The notes: a model not told the origin generated them from the letters alone. A stretch of DNA of 64,000 nucleotides from Thysanoteuthis rhombus (GCA_963457665.1 OY735206.1:58508735-58572734), one strand, 5' to 3'; positions 35,265 to 48,050 are shown, counted from the first letter of the stretch. Made by a program: numbers and translations.

Positions 35265-35505
35265 AATCTATCTCTATTTCTCTATCTATCTCTATTTCTA
35301 TCTATCTATCTATCCATCTATCTATCTATCTATCTATTTCTATCCCTCCATATATCTCTCAATATCTCTATCTATCTCTCTATATCTCTATATCTTTATC
35401 TATATCTATCTCTCTATCTCTCTTTACATCTATCTTTATCTATCTCTCTATCCATCTCTCTATGTATATCTATCTCTCTATCTCTATTTCTCTATTTATA
35501 GATTA
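35265..35505. repeat. (TATC)n-rich tetranucleotide array, imperfect
   Basis: TATC units with many CTCTAT and TATTTC variants. It replaces the 5' side of the neighbouring RTE fragment. Confidence 0.9.
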
Positions 35506-35509
35506 ATTT

Positions 35510-36850
35510 TCTTCCTATGAATTTTGTCACAATATCGTTGTGAACGCAACACAATCGTACTCATATGCAGGCCACACGAAGTACATCTCGATCAACGATT
35601 TGGGATTAAATTGCTCAATAGATTTTTTACCTGGGTTTCTCAATATTTATGCACTATTAATTCAAGCGAGGATTTACTAAATTATCGATTACTAGAATAA
35701 CATTTGGGAAATAGAATTATTTATTTTCCTTGAGGCAAAACTTTCTTCCAGCAATGATTTCGTGACAATAATATCTATTATCCTAACTTGTAGGGTGTTA
35801 TTATCTTGTCTATAGAGAAAAAGATCCAGATACGCAACAAGTTGAGCTATTTTTGAATCGAATCGATATAAGAACTTTAGAGAGCACAGATTGTTTGAAT
35901 TGCAGACAGAATGCTACGGGTGATAGTGATTTGCATTCAGTTCCTTCTTCACTTGAACCAGGGGCATCTTAATTCAGCGACCAGAGAATCCGTGCATTAT
36001 GTAATAATTGTATCTTTCCTTCGGCCACTTCATAATTGTATCCATCCTTAAACCCATAATAAATGAGTTGATTGACAAAAGGCAGAAAATACTCGGGAAT
36101 GTTAGATAACAATACAAACTTGAAACTTCTGCAGATAATATACAAAACATGATTTACTAAAAAAAACAGAATTTAAGTTGTATCGGTGTAATGAACTGAT
36201 TTAACTTTTTATACTTTGGTATTTTTTTGCTAAACATTTACGATGAATCAACTAATAAATCCAAGCAAAAACGACTTATTTGAATACCTTAATAATTGCA
36301 TCGTTGCATTTATTGGCCTTATTGATTTGAGACAGGAACAAAAATCTGAAGGAATCTGAAATCTCCTGTGGAAGGAAAAAAACAAAGGATATTGATTCAA
36401 TGCATTTATACTTCACTGGCCATTACTATTTTAATTTAATCACTCAACTGACAGGCTGAGAAAATCCACGTATCATGAACCGTGCTATAACGAACCGTGT
36501 TGTGTCAGGGGATGTCTGTATGGTATTTTTGACCTATACAATATATATATGTGCAAACAGTGTTATATCGTGGAAGCCTATAACAATATAATAATTGCGT
36601 CTTTGATATTTCAAACTGCGTTTAATCAAATGATGCCTGAACTAGTATTTTCATTGAACCAATATGAGGTTAGGTAAAAAATAAGTTTTTAATGAAAGAA
36701 TGGCTAATCAGATTGTTTTTTTTTCTATTTTTTTTTTTTTATTCGCTTTGACTTCATTAAGGGATTTTCTTTATTCTCTGAATAATGTAATTTCAAATGG
36801 CCATGGGGCCTGGTCCACTATCATAATTGTATAGTAAATTGAATCCCCTT
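35510..36850. other. Gene-free stretch
   Basis: AT-rich. A T-rich tract lies at 36,717-36,740. No family recognised. Confidence 0.3.
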
Positions 36851-36864
36851 CTACAAATGACGTA

Positions 36865-37020
36865 ACAGGCTGAAACTACCCTAATGAAGAAGTAGGGCTG
36901 AAAAGGGTCTTCCAACCATTTGTCGACTTCGAACATATTGATGAAAGGCCTACCGAAAGACCACCCGACCCCCGACCAACTGACCGCCCGACCAACCGAC
37001 CGACCTACCTGCCTGCTGAC
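36865..37020 (+). repeat. Short hairpin and CCGACC-rich block, possible element end
   Basis: CCCTAATGAAGAAGTAGGG (36,879-36,897) can form a five-pair stem. About 60 bases on, CCGACC/CCGAC motifs repeat seven or so times (36,960-37,008), unusual in this AT-rich window. Sequence of the form GAAGAAGTAGGGCTGAAA resembles ends of some retroelements, but I cannot assign it. Confidence 0.3.
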
Positions 37021-37029
37021 GCATCCAAA

Positions 37030-38660
37030 AGCTTAAAGATATTATAAAATGTGATCAATAATCGTTACATAGAGAAAACTCACACTCACATATACAAATA
37101 TGCACAAGCATATATGGACACCATAAGCACACATGCTAAAACACAAAGGTATTAGTTATAGCCTTTCCATGAATTTAACTTCATGGTTAATGTTAATGTG
37201 ATTGGCTTTGACGTTATTATTGCCACTGACTCGCTGGTCTGGTTTTCAGTTGCCTAAATAAAATGAAATTAAAATGAATAGAAAATTTTAATTTCAAGTC
37301 ATGTTTTAATACTTTATAATTTAGTTTTATATATTTTATTTTATTTTCTATAGGCCCAACCGTGCACATGCATATTTGCACACGTGAGCACATACCAGAA
37401 TACTTTTTAGTGTTCTACACAGTTGTCTTAACCCATTTAGGCCCTAAATCAGATTCCGTTATAATTAGAAATATCGGTCGAACGAAAGTGTATTATCAGG
37501 ACTATTCAAATCCATTTGTAAAACAAACTGAAAGCATATTTCTCATCATCTTGAGAGAGTTCATATGTGACTTGATCTTCTTTCTTTCAAATGTATATTT
37601 TTTACGACAATTTTTGTGAGTGGACTACGTATAAACATAGAGGCATAAACGAGTTCAAATATTTTTCAACACACTAATTTGTATGAAGTATCCTGTCGCT
37701 GAACAACGTTCAAGTATTACTGCTGGAAATTTATAAGTTATGTAATTGATTTATATTCCATTCCTTAATTAGTTTTAATGATTGTTTTTTTTTTACTCCT
37801 TTGTTCACTTTTCCAAACTATTTTAGATTTATTTGGGGTTGCAAATCGGAATCAAGGAACATTTTATATCCGAGCCGTAGCAGTTTTTAGAAGCAATGGA
37901 AAATTCGGTTAAAATCGTTGTTATGGAAAGTATAAAAATTCAGGCAGAAAAAATATCCGTAAACTATGTATAATGATGAGAATAGAGAGGGAGTTACTTT
38001 ATGTGACCCCCTTGTTATTAGCAATGTAAAATTATCAAAAATTTTAACAAAATCTCGGCGATTTTTCAAATCGATGTTTGATAAAGTGTGAGGGACCAAA
38101 GGAATTTGATAACAATTACTGTTTGATAAAATTATTAGTAATTATGATGAAAAAACCTATTCTGCACCGAATTTCACTATCTCAAAACGGCTAAAGTGTA
38201 TGATTTTTAATGCTTGGAATCTCTCAACAACCAAAACCTCAAGTGGTTTTGGATAGGTTCTGTTTTATGAATGTTAAAATTTTGTTCATCATAAAATTAT
38301 CTTTATCATCAAATAATATTCGAAAACGTTAGCAAAGCCATGCTTAAAACAGAGTTTGCAAGCTCTCCTTTGAATTGGAGTTTGTTTCTGTTTTCTAATT
38401 AACCGACTTGTTTCTTTTTTCAAACCAATTTCAAATTAATTGATTGCTGATAAAAAATATATTTCTTTAAATGTTCCTTGCACGTCATGGTCCTAAGGCT
38501 CAACTAAAGATACAACCGCGACAAAAACAAAACAAAACAAGAGAACTTCAATTTGCTTCAATGTTCTCAGTAAATATAATTAATAAAAGATATTGAACCA
38601 CGTAACCTTCACGAGTGAATCATACTAAACGTCACATGAAGTAGTCCCAAGACACAACAG
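37030..38660. other. Gene-free stretch
   Basis: An 85-residue plus-strand frame at 37362-37619 and a 70-residue minus-strand frame at 37887-38099 are unrecognised. Confidence 0.3.
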
Positions 38661-38664
38661 GATA

Positions 38665-38962
38665 TTAGATTGAAAACGAGATTCATTGAAATCATATAAT
38701 CCATTAAGAAGAAAAACTCAAATGGCGATGGGCAGGTCATGTTACAAAGATGGCAGACAAGCGCTTGACATCGCGACTCATAAGTGAATCCCCAGAAATT
38801 AAATGCAAACCTGTGATCGACAGAAAATAAAATGACTTGCAAAACTACACTGTTTGAGTTCATGATAGAGAAAGAAGACAATTTTGGGGGTAGGTCTATG
38901 TTCCACAACAGATGCTTAAACACTTATTATGATGATGAGGAGGAGGATGAAGAAGAGGATTC
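38665..38962 (+). pseudogene. RTE-type LINE 3' end
   Basis: Plus-strand frames read KLKWRWAGHVTKMADKR-like text (two frames, 38,713-38,762), LTSRLISESPEIKCK, and end with HDREEDNFGGRSMFHNRCL (38,860-38,920). They match the last 70 or so codons of the 55.8-kb copy (WRWAGHVARMADNRWTSR ... HDREVWQILGKVYVQRRTL). A GATGATGAGGAGGAGGATGA tail follows at 38,931. 5'-truncated, no stop-free frame. Confidence 0.75.
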
Positions 38963-38969
38963 CTGATCA

Positions 38970-39540
38970 TGCTCAGTTCAATGGTTCAAAATATGATCTC
39001 TACCAAGGTTACTTCGATAATGTTTAGATTGAGCCAATTGTAGTACAAGTCCGTATTTTGAAGAAAGATTTGCATTGTTCGATGACACTCATTTATCTAT
39101 TTCTAGGGCAGGTGATCAAAACAGCATTGATTCGTGGTCACAAATTATATTTGCTAAAAACAATTTTTAATGGATGATTCCTAATGCTGAATGAAATTGA
39201 TGAGGTAGAAGTTGTTCCTACTCTTCACCCTGTGATTTGTACTAAATCATCCCATAAACTCATTAAATCATGTGATAAACGATTGCAAGGAGTCATTAGA
39301 TTATTTGCAGCCTGGAAACATTATCCATCTGATTGAGGAAGCATTGGGTAATTTGTTTGTTTTGGGGTTTGTTTGTTTTTTTTCTGATTTTGTTTTGTTT
39401 TGGTTTGTTTTTTTTGTTTTTTTTTTAAGGAATGCATTTTAAAAATAGGAACAGAATTGAAGAAACGGGAAAGTTTAAACGGATTTTTTTTTTATAAAAA
39501 AACTTTTTATATTGTACTTACAAAAGATTCTGACTAAAAC
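38970..39540. other. Gene-free stretch with T/G-rich runs
   Basis: A GTTTTGGGGTTTGTTTG-type run occupies 39,355-39,425, with no recognisable gene. Confidence 0.3.
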
Positions 39541-39557
39541 CTACATAAATTAATGTA

Positions 39558-39685
39558 GATGGATAGATAGATAGATAGATAGATAAAAACAAACATATAG
39601 GGATATATATGAAGAAGCAGTATAAGGTTCCTCACTAAATAAAACAGGATTCAGATAGTGATATGAATATATATCTTGAAACGCA

Positions 39686-39766
<81 letters not shown>

Positions 39767-39767
39767 A
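39558..39767. repeat. (GATA)n, then (TA)n-(TG)n
   Basis: A short GATA array at 39,560-39,586, then TA at 39,688-39,751 continuing into TG to 39,767. Confidence 0.95.
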
Positions 39768-39769
39768 TA

Positions 39770-42700
39770 TTAACTGGTTCTATTAACCTATCTTCTTATC
39801 TTCTGGAATTTCAACAAAGTAATTGCTTTCTTCAAAAGTATACATTATCATTGTATTTTTTTTTAGGATGTGCTCATAAAGACGTCAACTACTTCGACCA
39901 AAGCTATATCACAGAAACCAATCTGTTCAGACCGAAAATAAAGCTGCAGGACATTCTAAACTTGTTTTACACAATCTAGCAGCAAATAATAGAGCCGAGA
40001 TTGATTTTTGTCAATTTTTTTGTTTCTTTCTCGATTTCGCTATCTCGTTTCAGGAGCAGCCTTGATCAAATCCAAAACGAATTACGCTCACGTTTCAAAT
40101 GGTTGTAGACACGCAAAGCAAATGATAAACTTTGCTATTTTGTTATCATCCAATATATTCTCAAAGATATTTGAGCCTTACACGAGATGAAAAAATATGC
40201 CTTGAAGAAGAGACAATTAAAGGAGTAAAACCTGGATAAATTACTCCGCCAATTCTTCAGATAGACTGCAAGCCAATTATCATAGAATTACTTACGTGGA
40301 AATAGAAAAAGAATATGCTACTGCCGAAGCATCTGCTTAGTCTGCTGCTGCAATTATTGGCTAATCTCGGAGTCTACGAGGCTAGCTCTGAATTAAGGCT
40401 TGTTAGTAAATATGCAGGTCGGATGCAAAGAAACACCCTGTTTGAAATCGGTCATATATCTATTATCAATTGATTGATTGTAGTTTACATCATATAATGA
40501 ATCGAATCCAAGTGCCCCAAGGACAAAAATCAAATTCCTTCCACGAAACAAATCATCACAAAGCTCCGTATAAATTATCATAGGTAGTTAACGATTGTTA
40601 ATATGTCCGAGAAAGAATTTTCAAAATATCGTACAATTATTCTGTTTATTCTTTGTGCGATATTTACGCTGTCTAACTATTTTTTCTCCTGATATCTTCA
40701 TCTACTCTGTCATCTCTTCCAACCTACCTTGCAATGTAATGTACATGGGTAAGAACTGAACAGCATATGTTTGAATGCGAGCAAAAGATACCAAACCTTC
40801 TCTACTACTGTCTCCTTCGCCCACATTTGCAAAATGAAAAACAAGGATAATAATTTATCAGGTGCTCATGCTTGAATGGGAGGAATCGGAAATCAACGTT
40901 TCTTTGGTATCAACAAACTGCACTATTGCATTTTGTAAAATACCTGGCTCTGTATACAACATAGTAAACTTGTAAAATCATCAACGGTTTTAAACTAAAC
41001 TGCTGGTACATATTTCATTACATTTATTTGATGATTTGGAATTGTTCTAATTCATGCATTGACGTCTTCTCCTATTGAAGCATTTAAACCTGTCACATCT
41101 TTTTTGAAACCTCCTTAATCTTTTTTTATGATTTAGTCAGAAAACTTACTCAGTATGCCCAAGTTAAGATTTTTTAAGTAAACCGTTGAATCAAAAAATG
41201 TATTCTTTATTTCTGTTTAGTCGCAAAGTGCACGGAAACTGAATATGTTATCTGTCTTCCATGTCATATAATTCCGTACATTCTAGAGAAATATCTTAAT
41301 TTCATGAGCATTTATCTAATTACTCTACCCGACTATAGAGTATCGTTCCGTAATGAATTGCAATACTTTCTTCGTAATCGTTACGAATCTTTTTTTTTTT
41401 GCCTTTCAGTCCCGCGAAGTGAAAGAAAGAAAAAAAACATATGTCAAAAATTATGCATATCTATTGTTCTAATCATCATTTTTCTCTGTTCCCATCGTTT
41501 CAGTCGTTGTACTTTACGGCCTTCTTCGTGTCACAATTGAAAAAAAACTGTCAGAACATCGGGTCAGCATTCTCGTTTGATCCGTGGGGTTGGAGGACTT
41601 CACATTCCGCTTCCTGTGCACGGAGGGGATACCTGTATTTTGGCATGTAAATACCACAGACGATCTTGAAAACCTTGAATTATCATTATTCACATGTGGC
41701 AACCAATGTGTCCATCTTTTGTTGATGTCACGTGTTTGTCGGTACAAAAGAGAAATTACCTTTTATGCTGGAATGACTACATCAATTTGGAATTCTAACA
41801 ATGTTTTCAACGCAAAAAGCATCTGGTGAGGCCATGGGATACGAAGATCAAAACATTGAAGATATAAAAGAATCAAACGTGGACAATAATCTGATATAAA
41901 TTGCTCATCCTACAAATTCAAACAGAAATTATGCCTTGGGGGTGGATGTTGCTTATTTACTCTCAACTTCAATCTTAAGATTAATTTTGAAAATTTCCCG
42001 ATTTTGGCTATTCTCTAGTGCACGCAGATATGACAGACGCTTGGATATCATGAAACTGATTTTTTTTTCTGGAGGTGGGGATTGAATTAGTTAAAATTTG
42101 ACTCACTGAATACCATCTAATGACAAAACTAAGATGATCAATTTTGGTCACCCAGAAGAGGAGCCATGGATTGAAAGAAAATATCTACGAGATATGGAAT
42201 ATCAATTAAAATAGACAACGTTTTTTTAGAAACTGATTGATGAAACTATCGATTTTTCCACATAACAAGTAATTTCATGTCAGATATCCTCATTCATAAC
42301 CATTTATAATCAATAACTTTCGAACTCGCAATGTTGTATTATATCTTTGTACTTATTTTACTCGAGGGCAGAAAGGCGGAAAGATTACAAGCAAAACCAT
42401 CCATCGGGATTTCGAATAGAATTCTTACTTAATCGATGAGTTTGCTTAATCTGGCACACAGCCAAAGAATTGGAACACCCAGTGATTATATATCCCTATA
42501 CATGTGCCCTTTGGTCAACTGAACAATGAATTATCAATTAATGATGGTCACACACGGAATCTCAGTTTATGTGTTCAGTCAGATCGATAGAATTGCTTAT
42601 TTAGCGAAGTTTTGGATTTTTTTTTAATTGAATACGTAGTTTTAATTTCATCAAAAGTTTATCAATTTGTATGAAACAGCCAACAGTTTATGTATCCAAG

Positions 42701-42990
42701 GTGTTTCTTTATTTTCTGAACTTTTTACAATAAATATGTATATATGTAGGTTTAGCATTTTACAAAAACTAAATAACTACATAGTTTTAATTTGATCGAT
42801 AATTTGTTCGATCGAAGAAGCTAAAACAACGAATTGTTACGATGAAAAGATCCCGTGATCAAAGTATATCTCGACAAATTGGCAACTTCGCTGATTCGGT
42901 ATAATATATGCATTTGATAATTCAGTGAATAATCTTGCATTGTTGGACACGAAAGAAACCCCTCTTAAAATGTAGGGAACTTCAAATTCG
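39770..42990. other. Gene-free stretch
   Basis: A G+C-richer patch at about 41,560-41,660 has overlapping frames on both strands (41441-41650, 41514-41747 and 41584-41829) without a recognisable domain. It is the one place in this 3.2 kb worth an exon search, but I cannot support a gene. Confidence 0.3.
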
Positions 42991-42997
42991 TATGTCA

Positions 42998-43065
42998 AGA
43001 ACATTATCATCATTATCGATCATTACGAGTGCCAACGCTGGACATTTCTTTCTTATCTATTGTTG
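42998..43065 (-). repeat. Trace of an RTE-type LINE 3' end
   Basis: AACATTATCATCATTATCGA then CCAACGCTGGACATTTCTTT resembles the reverse complement of the RTE tail plus its terminal GTCCAACGATGGA landmark. Too short to be sure. Confidence 0.3.
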
Positions 43066-43519
43066 AAAGGATTATGGGTGAAGAGTTTTCAGATAGTGTT
43101 GAATCGATCTTTCCGTACTTTTAAAGATAATGTCACTCAGAAAGTGTTTTCTTTTTATTTGATTAAATGAAAATCCTAAGTTCCTAAGCTGTTTAAGCAA
43201 AGAGGATACAGTTAAACTTAACTACTCACCCCCCCCCCCAAAAAAACGTCATTCTTTATTTTTTCAGTTGGTTTGGATGGTTATTTGAGTAGGTATTGTT
43301 AGCCCCCCCGCCCCACCCACCCACAAAGTGAGATAGCTCACTTATTTATTGATATCGCCTTTTTTACATTTTTTTCCACGAGATGACCTTTAATACAGCC
43401 TTTTTGCCAAAAGTGTTGTTCACATGAGTTACTGATCAGGCCTGTTTCTTTTGAGTTTAACACTGAATATGGGCTTGAATTGCTATCTTGAAAAATTACA
43501 CGTATTTCGTTGATCTGAT

Positions 43520-43635
43520 AATGGCATACATACATACATACATACATACATACATACATACATACATACATACATACATACATGCATGCATACATACATA
43601 CATACATACATACATACATACATACATACATACAC

Positions 43636-43675
<40 letters not shown>

Positions 43676-43710
43676 ACATCACATACATATATCTATTCAT
43701 CTATCTATCT
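43520..43710. repeat. (TACA)n array, then TA and TG
   Basis: About 28 TACA units with two TGCA interruptions, followed by TA and a (TG)n ending near 43,674. Confidence 0.95.
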
Positions 43711-43714
43711 AATT

Positions 43715-44285
43715 TTCTCCCTTTGATTAATCTCTGTAATTAGTTTTCTCAGGGGTGATATTATAAGTTTGTCTGTAGGCAGTCTGAGATTAAAACTGAC
43801 ACAGCGGATTTATCATTTATTTGGATGAACACTCAATATTGTTATAAAATCCATATCCTACATACTTTTTTCTGGCAACATACGTGAGGAAGCCCTTAAT
43901 AAATTGAAATCATAGCTGAAAATTGGTGGTGTTTGAAACTGCTAGGATGCCATGTTAATATGACTGTTTTGTTTTTAGAATCCCTGAGACTGCTACATAG
44001 AAAACGACTGATGATCCCAATGAGAGATAATTTTCACACACAACCATAATAATGAAGTATATGTAAAACAGAAAAAAATAACCCCGAAGACAATTATATA
44101 ATTTGCATTAAGAGATATTCGATATAAATGATAATACTCACAAACTAAATCGGAGAGAAAATTCAAAAATTACATATATCAACACAAAATTCAATTATCC
44201 GAATACAATTATTACAGATATCTCGAAATCAAAAGAAACTAGACTAATATACAATTATTGAAACAAAATGATATTTGAAGATGTT
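43715..44285. other. Gene-free stretch before the Penelope-like remnant
   Basis: AT-rich. It may include more degraded element sequence, since the remnant has no clear left boundary. Confidence 0.3.
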
Positions 44286-44289
44286 AGAA

Positions 44290-44935
44290 AACTGCACTAT
44301 AGTCCTAAAAGACCGCGGTTTGACCGAACAAAACACAACAACACCAAAAAAAAGTAGAAGAAGAAAATTCAAACTGTATAAACAACCACATGATTTACAA
44401 ATAAAAACCAACTTACGGAAAAATTCCTCAAAGTAAAAAGAAAACACCTACACCCTGTGCAATCAACTGAGTGAAATATTCAACAAGGACGACCCTTCCT
44501 CTCAAAGCATAGCAATAAAGTAATAAGAAATCGTAAAAGTAGAGGAAATATAATTAAACCAGACTGCCATTGTACAAATACCAATAAGTGCCCTTTGCAA
44601 AACAAATGTATCAAATCGAATATTATTTATCAAGCAGAAATACCAACCGTACAGAAACTTTTAGACGCGAAATATTACGTAGGGATATCAAATAAACTTT
44701 TGAGCTAAAATTAGCGAATCACACATCATCCTTTTCAAACAAAAAATACAAATACAATACATGACTAATCACACATAAATGGGATCCCGAAGATAGTAAT
44801 CTTACACCCATAGTAAAATAAAAAGAATATTAAAACAACCACATACATGCTCGAACGTTAAAACTGCAGGTTATCTATGCTTAAATGAAAATTAAAGATT
44901 TTATCCTTCACAAAAAACTACCGTAGTTATCTTAC
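44290..44935 (+). pseudogene. Penelope-like element remnant, C-terminal region with GIY-YIG-like domain
   Basis: Plus-strand pieces in order: KTNLRKN, FLKVKRKHLHPV, LSEIFNKDDPS, a CHCTNTNKCPLQNKCI cysteine cluster (44,571-44,617), and SNIIYQAEIPTVQKL. Then DAKYYVGIS (44,668-44,696), ANHTSSFSNKKYKYNT, and LKQPHTCSNVKTAGYLCLNE end the match. From memory this follows a metazoan retroelement ORF C-terminus (CNCR-K--CPL-G-C ... VVYKA ... YIGLTE--FK-R--NH--SF ... LSK-IW-LK ... KRC-LCL-EK). The YVGIS stretch stands at the GIY-YIG-like endonuclease position. Frameshifts and stops show it is dead. The ORF end runs into an ATC/ATT microsatellite. Confidence 0.7.
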
Positions 44936-44944
44936 ACTTCTCGT

Positions 44945-44984
44945 ATTATTATCATCATCATCATCATCATTATTATTATTATTA

Positions 44985-45027
<43 letters not shown>

Positions 45028-45030
45028 GAT
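44945..45030. repeat. (ATC)n/(ATT)n microsatellite
   Basis: Triplet array directly after the Penelope-like coding remnant. Confidence 0.95.
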
Positions 45031-45560
45031 AAGCAGTAGTAGAAGTAACACTATTGTAATTACTAGTAGTATTATTATACCCATGACCATTTTAAGCACA
45101 GCCTTCTCATAATCATCTCAGATATATAGACACCGACCAACCAGAGATATTAAGTGAATTTTGCATAAACAACAACAGTCAAGTAAAAGTGAACCCTAAC
45201 ACTGACGGAGTAGATGAAAGTTAAAAGATGTACTTACTGAAACAAAACCTACCACAATAAGGTAATAGATCAACAACACTGCCGAAGAAGTGTCTGAAAC
45301 ATTCGAAGTAATTCAAAACAACTGGCCAAAAATCCATCTCTAAAATAGAAGATAGAATAAAAACAGATACCAGCAACTGAAGAAGAAAAATAGAAAAAGA
45401 ATTATGAATGAAATAAGAAAAAGGTTTCTCTCCCTGAAAAAGACATCCCCCCGATAACATCCTTGGAAGAGATCCCAATAAATCGAAACGTTCACCCAGA
45501 GAAGCCCCCAAAAGGTAAAAACATAGATATGCTTGTGTATGATAAAGTTTTATTCCGTCT
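45031..45560 (+). other. Possible 3' region of the Penelope-like element
   Basis: A-rich plus-strand sequence contains CAACTGAAGAAGAAAAATAG and, 110 bases on, CCCAATAAATCGAAACGTTC (45,473-45,492). Motifs of the CGAAACGTT kind are common near ends of Penelope-like elements, to my knowledge. I infer continuity with the remnant on the left. The 117-residue minus-strand frame over this part is antisense to it. Confidence 0.35.
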
Positions 45561-45569
45561 CTAAAAAGT

Positions 45570-46730
45570 GACATTTCTTTCCAGACAATTTAATACAAAC
45601 TTATATATCCTCATCGTATGTTCCTGAACTTTTCAGATAACTGCTTCAAATGCTTATCTAACAGCTCAGCAGTGAGGGCAATCAATCAATAGTGTTGGGC
45701 TTCAGCCCCATAGCATTTTCACATCGTGTTACTGATAACTCAACTTAGTATATGAATCATTTCGCAGACTGAAGTTCTGTAAGCATTGGTGTTTCTACCA
45801 AAGTAAAAATAAAATTTAAATTGAATAGAATATTGATCAGAATAATATGCTGTATGTTTTCTGCAAAAATGCGTTTTTATTTCCAATTATGAATTTATAC
45901 ACGATGAAGATCGTAAATGAATCTGTTTTGTAATGAAAACACGACTCCATAGTGATCCCGTCTACGTGTGTGTATAGAATACATGGACAGGTTCAAGTAA
46001 TCATCTTTGCATGTATCCCTTTTCATCAGTCTATATAGGTCAACTACTTAACAAAAGCCCTTCTTATTTCCTTTCATGATGGCCCAAATCGCACTGACCC
46101 TAGATATTTCTTACTTGGAAACCTATCTATCTCACCTTTCCATCTTGTGTCTTTTCCTACTGCATTCATTGTCCTATGGGCACTAATCGGTTAATATTTT
46201 TATCAATTAGTTCTCTCGGTAGTGTCCAGACCAATTCTATATTTTCAGTTTGATTACTTGTATGATATCTTTTACGTTAGTCTTTTCTGACCCGTGATGA
46301 TCTTTTTCAACCTCTTAGAAGTATACCAAATAAACCATTACATCTACAAAAGACGAGAAACCCCCATGAAATCCTCAAAAGATGATAAAATCAAGAAAAG
46401 AATCATTGTAGGTTGACAAGCTTTTGTCAGTAGGTTCGTATTTGTTGGGTAAAACTTATTTTCTGTCGCTACTGAACCGTCTACAATGTGGGAAAAATCA
46501 TTGTTTCTCCTTTGTTTTTTTTTGTTTTTTCTTCAAATTTAAAGTCAAGAGAATAGACAAAGTCAATTCGTCTGGATCATAAGCTATTTGTGTCGTCTAC
46601 GTGTTTACCATGTATCTTAGATTAAATTCATTATGTATATTGTTGTCGACAATCTCTCTTACGTTATTCTGGTATCCATTTGGGATTTGTAAACATGCGT
46701 ACGTTAAATTTCGAGCTGGTTTGTTGTGCA
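45570..46730. other. Gene-free stretch
   Basis: Bases 46,060-46,330 are less AT-rich and may be an old repeat. I could not identify it. Confidence 0.3.
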
Positions 46731-46732
46731 TT

Positions 46733-46746
46733 ACATACATACACAA

Positions 46747-46795
<49 letters not shown>

Positions 46796-46800
46796 CATCC
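46733..46800. repeat. TACA/CA microsatellite
   Basis: A short TACA array passing to CA repeats. It abuts the 3' side of the next minus-strand RTE fragment. Confidence 0.9.
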
Positions 46801-46824
46801 AAATACGCATGTACTATATTTTCA

Positions 46825-48050
46825 TTTTCATGCCAGTTGTCCACCATTTGAGATTTTTAATATTGCATGGTTCTCAATTTGCGGATCCGTCTCTTGGTTA
46901 GGTTCAATGTTTCAGCTCCATAAGTGACTATTGGGAGAATGCATTGGTTATGCACCCTTCTTTTTAGGATTAATGGGATCTTCTTATTTTTGAAAGTTGA
47001 TCTTGCTGTGCCAAAGGCTTGCTATCCTAGAGTGATTCTTTGCTTGATTTCTCCTTCCTTTGAGAATCTCATGGAAATTTATTGTCCAAGTTAGATGTAG
47101 GGATAAACTTCCTTCAGTTCTGTGTCCTCAATTTTGATCTTAGGGTTTTTATCTCCGATGTGGTAATTGCACATGATCATTGTCTTGCTTGAGTTCATGT
47201 GTAGGCCGACTTTCTTGCTCTCCTCATTTAGTTCATCTATCAATCGTTGGAGGTCGTGTAGGTTCTCTGCGAAAAAGGTATCGTCGTTTGTAAATCTGGG
47301 GTTGCTAAGATACTTGCCATCTGATTCCTCTATTCTCCCAGTCTAGTCTTCTGAAGATCATCTCGAGGTAGGTTGTTAAGAGTTTGGGTGAGCTGGTATC
47401 ACCCTGCCTTATATTTTTCTGGGGCAGGAAGGGTTCTGAGTCTTCAAGCTGCCTGATAAAGGAGCTACTCTGATTGTATAAATGTTCCAGCACTTCGACA
47501 TATACTGGATCTACACCTTGTCAAGTGATGACCTCCATGACCTTTGGGATTTCTCCTACGTTGAATGCCTTTTTGAAGTAAATAAGTGGTAGTTTATTTT
47601 CTGCTGCTTTTTCTTCCAGCTGATTTATCAAATACAGGTGGTCCATGGTCGAGTAGCTTTTTCTAAAGCAAGCTTGCTCAAGTGGTTGGTTTTCATCAGA
47701 TGTTTTTGTGATTTGGTTGGTGATAATTTTTGTGAAAAGTTTGTATACACAATTGAGTAGGCTTATAGGCCTGTAACTGTTGAGGTCTTTCGGGTTTCTT
47801 TTTTTTATATAAGAGCATTATCATAGCAGTGTTCCAATCATCAGGGACTTTACTGTGTTTTAGACACAAGATGAAAAGGACAGCCAGTTTCCTAGGGATG
47901 ACTTTACCCGCTTTTTGGATGAGGTCGATGGTGATGTTGTCTGGTCCAGGGGCTTTTCCTTTCTTTTCTGTTCAATGGCTTGTATCACCTCCCTCAGGAT
48001 TACTCCTGGGAAGTCCTCGAGTTGTTGCTCGTTTTCATAACAAAAGTGCA
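46825..48050 (-). pseudogene. RTE-type LINE reverse transcriptase fragment, 1.2 kb
   Basis: This is the best-preserved RT domain in the window. Minus-strand frames, high to low coordinate: EQQLEDFPGVILREVIQAIE (48,030-47,970), APGPDNITIDLIQKAGKVIP, KLAVLFILCLKHSKVPDDWN, DLNSYRPISLLNCVYKLFTK, a KSYSTMDHLYLINQLEEKAA stretch, and FKKAFNVGEIPKVMEV. Then YNQSSSFIRQLEDSEPFLPQ, KNIRQGDTSSPKLLTTYLEM, RRLDWENRG, RFTNDD in place of RFADD (near 47,290), and LHMNSSKTK. The end is ITLGWQAFG, FKNKKIPLILKR and CILPIVTYGAE. It lacks the 3' tail, where a CA array stands instead. Several frameshifts and stops make it nonfunctional. Confidence 0.85.

Noticed and set aside
35209..35520. 103-residue Ile-Tyr-Leu-Ser frame
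   Set aside because: The TATC array read as protein. It looks like a membrane protein only because of composition.
36480..36600. TATAACGAACC-type motifs as DNA-transposon ends
   Set aside because: No inverted partner could be aligned within a plausible distance.
38609..38923. 104-residue minus-strand frame
   Set aside because: Antisense to the plus-strand RTE 3' end.
43520..43635. Regular TACA repeats as a CRISPR-like array
   Set aside because: The units are four bases with no spacers. It is a microsatellite in a eukaryotic genome.
43488..43712. Ile-His-Thr-Tyr repeat frame
   Set aside because: Translation of the TACA array.
45221..45574. 117-residue minus-strand open frame
   Set aside because: Antisense to the A-rich presumed 3' region of the Penelope-like remnant. 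No domain and no independent support.
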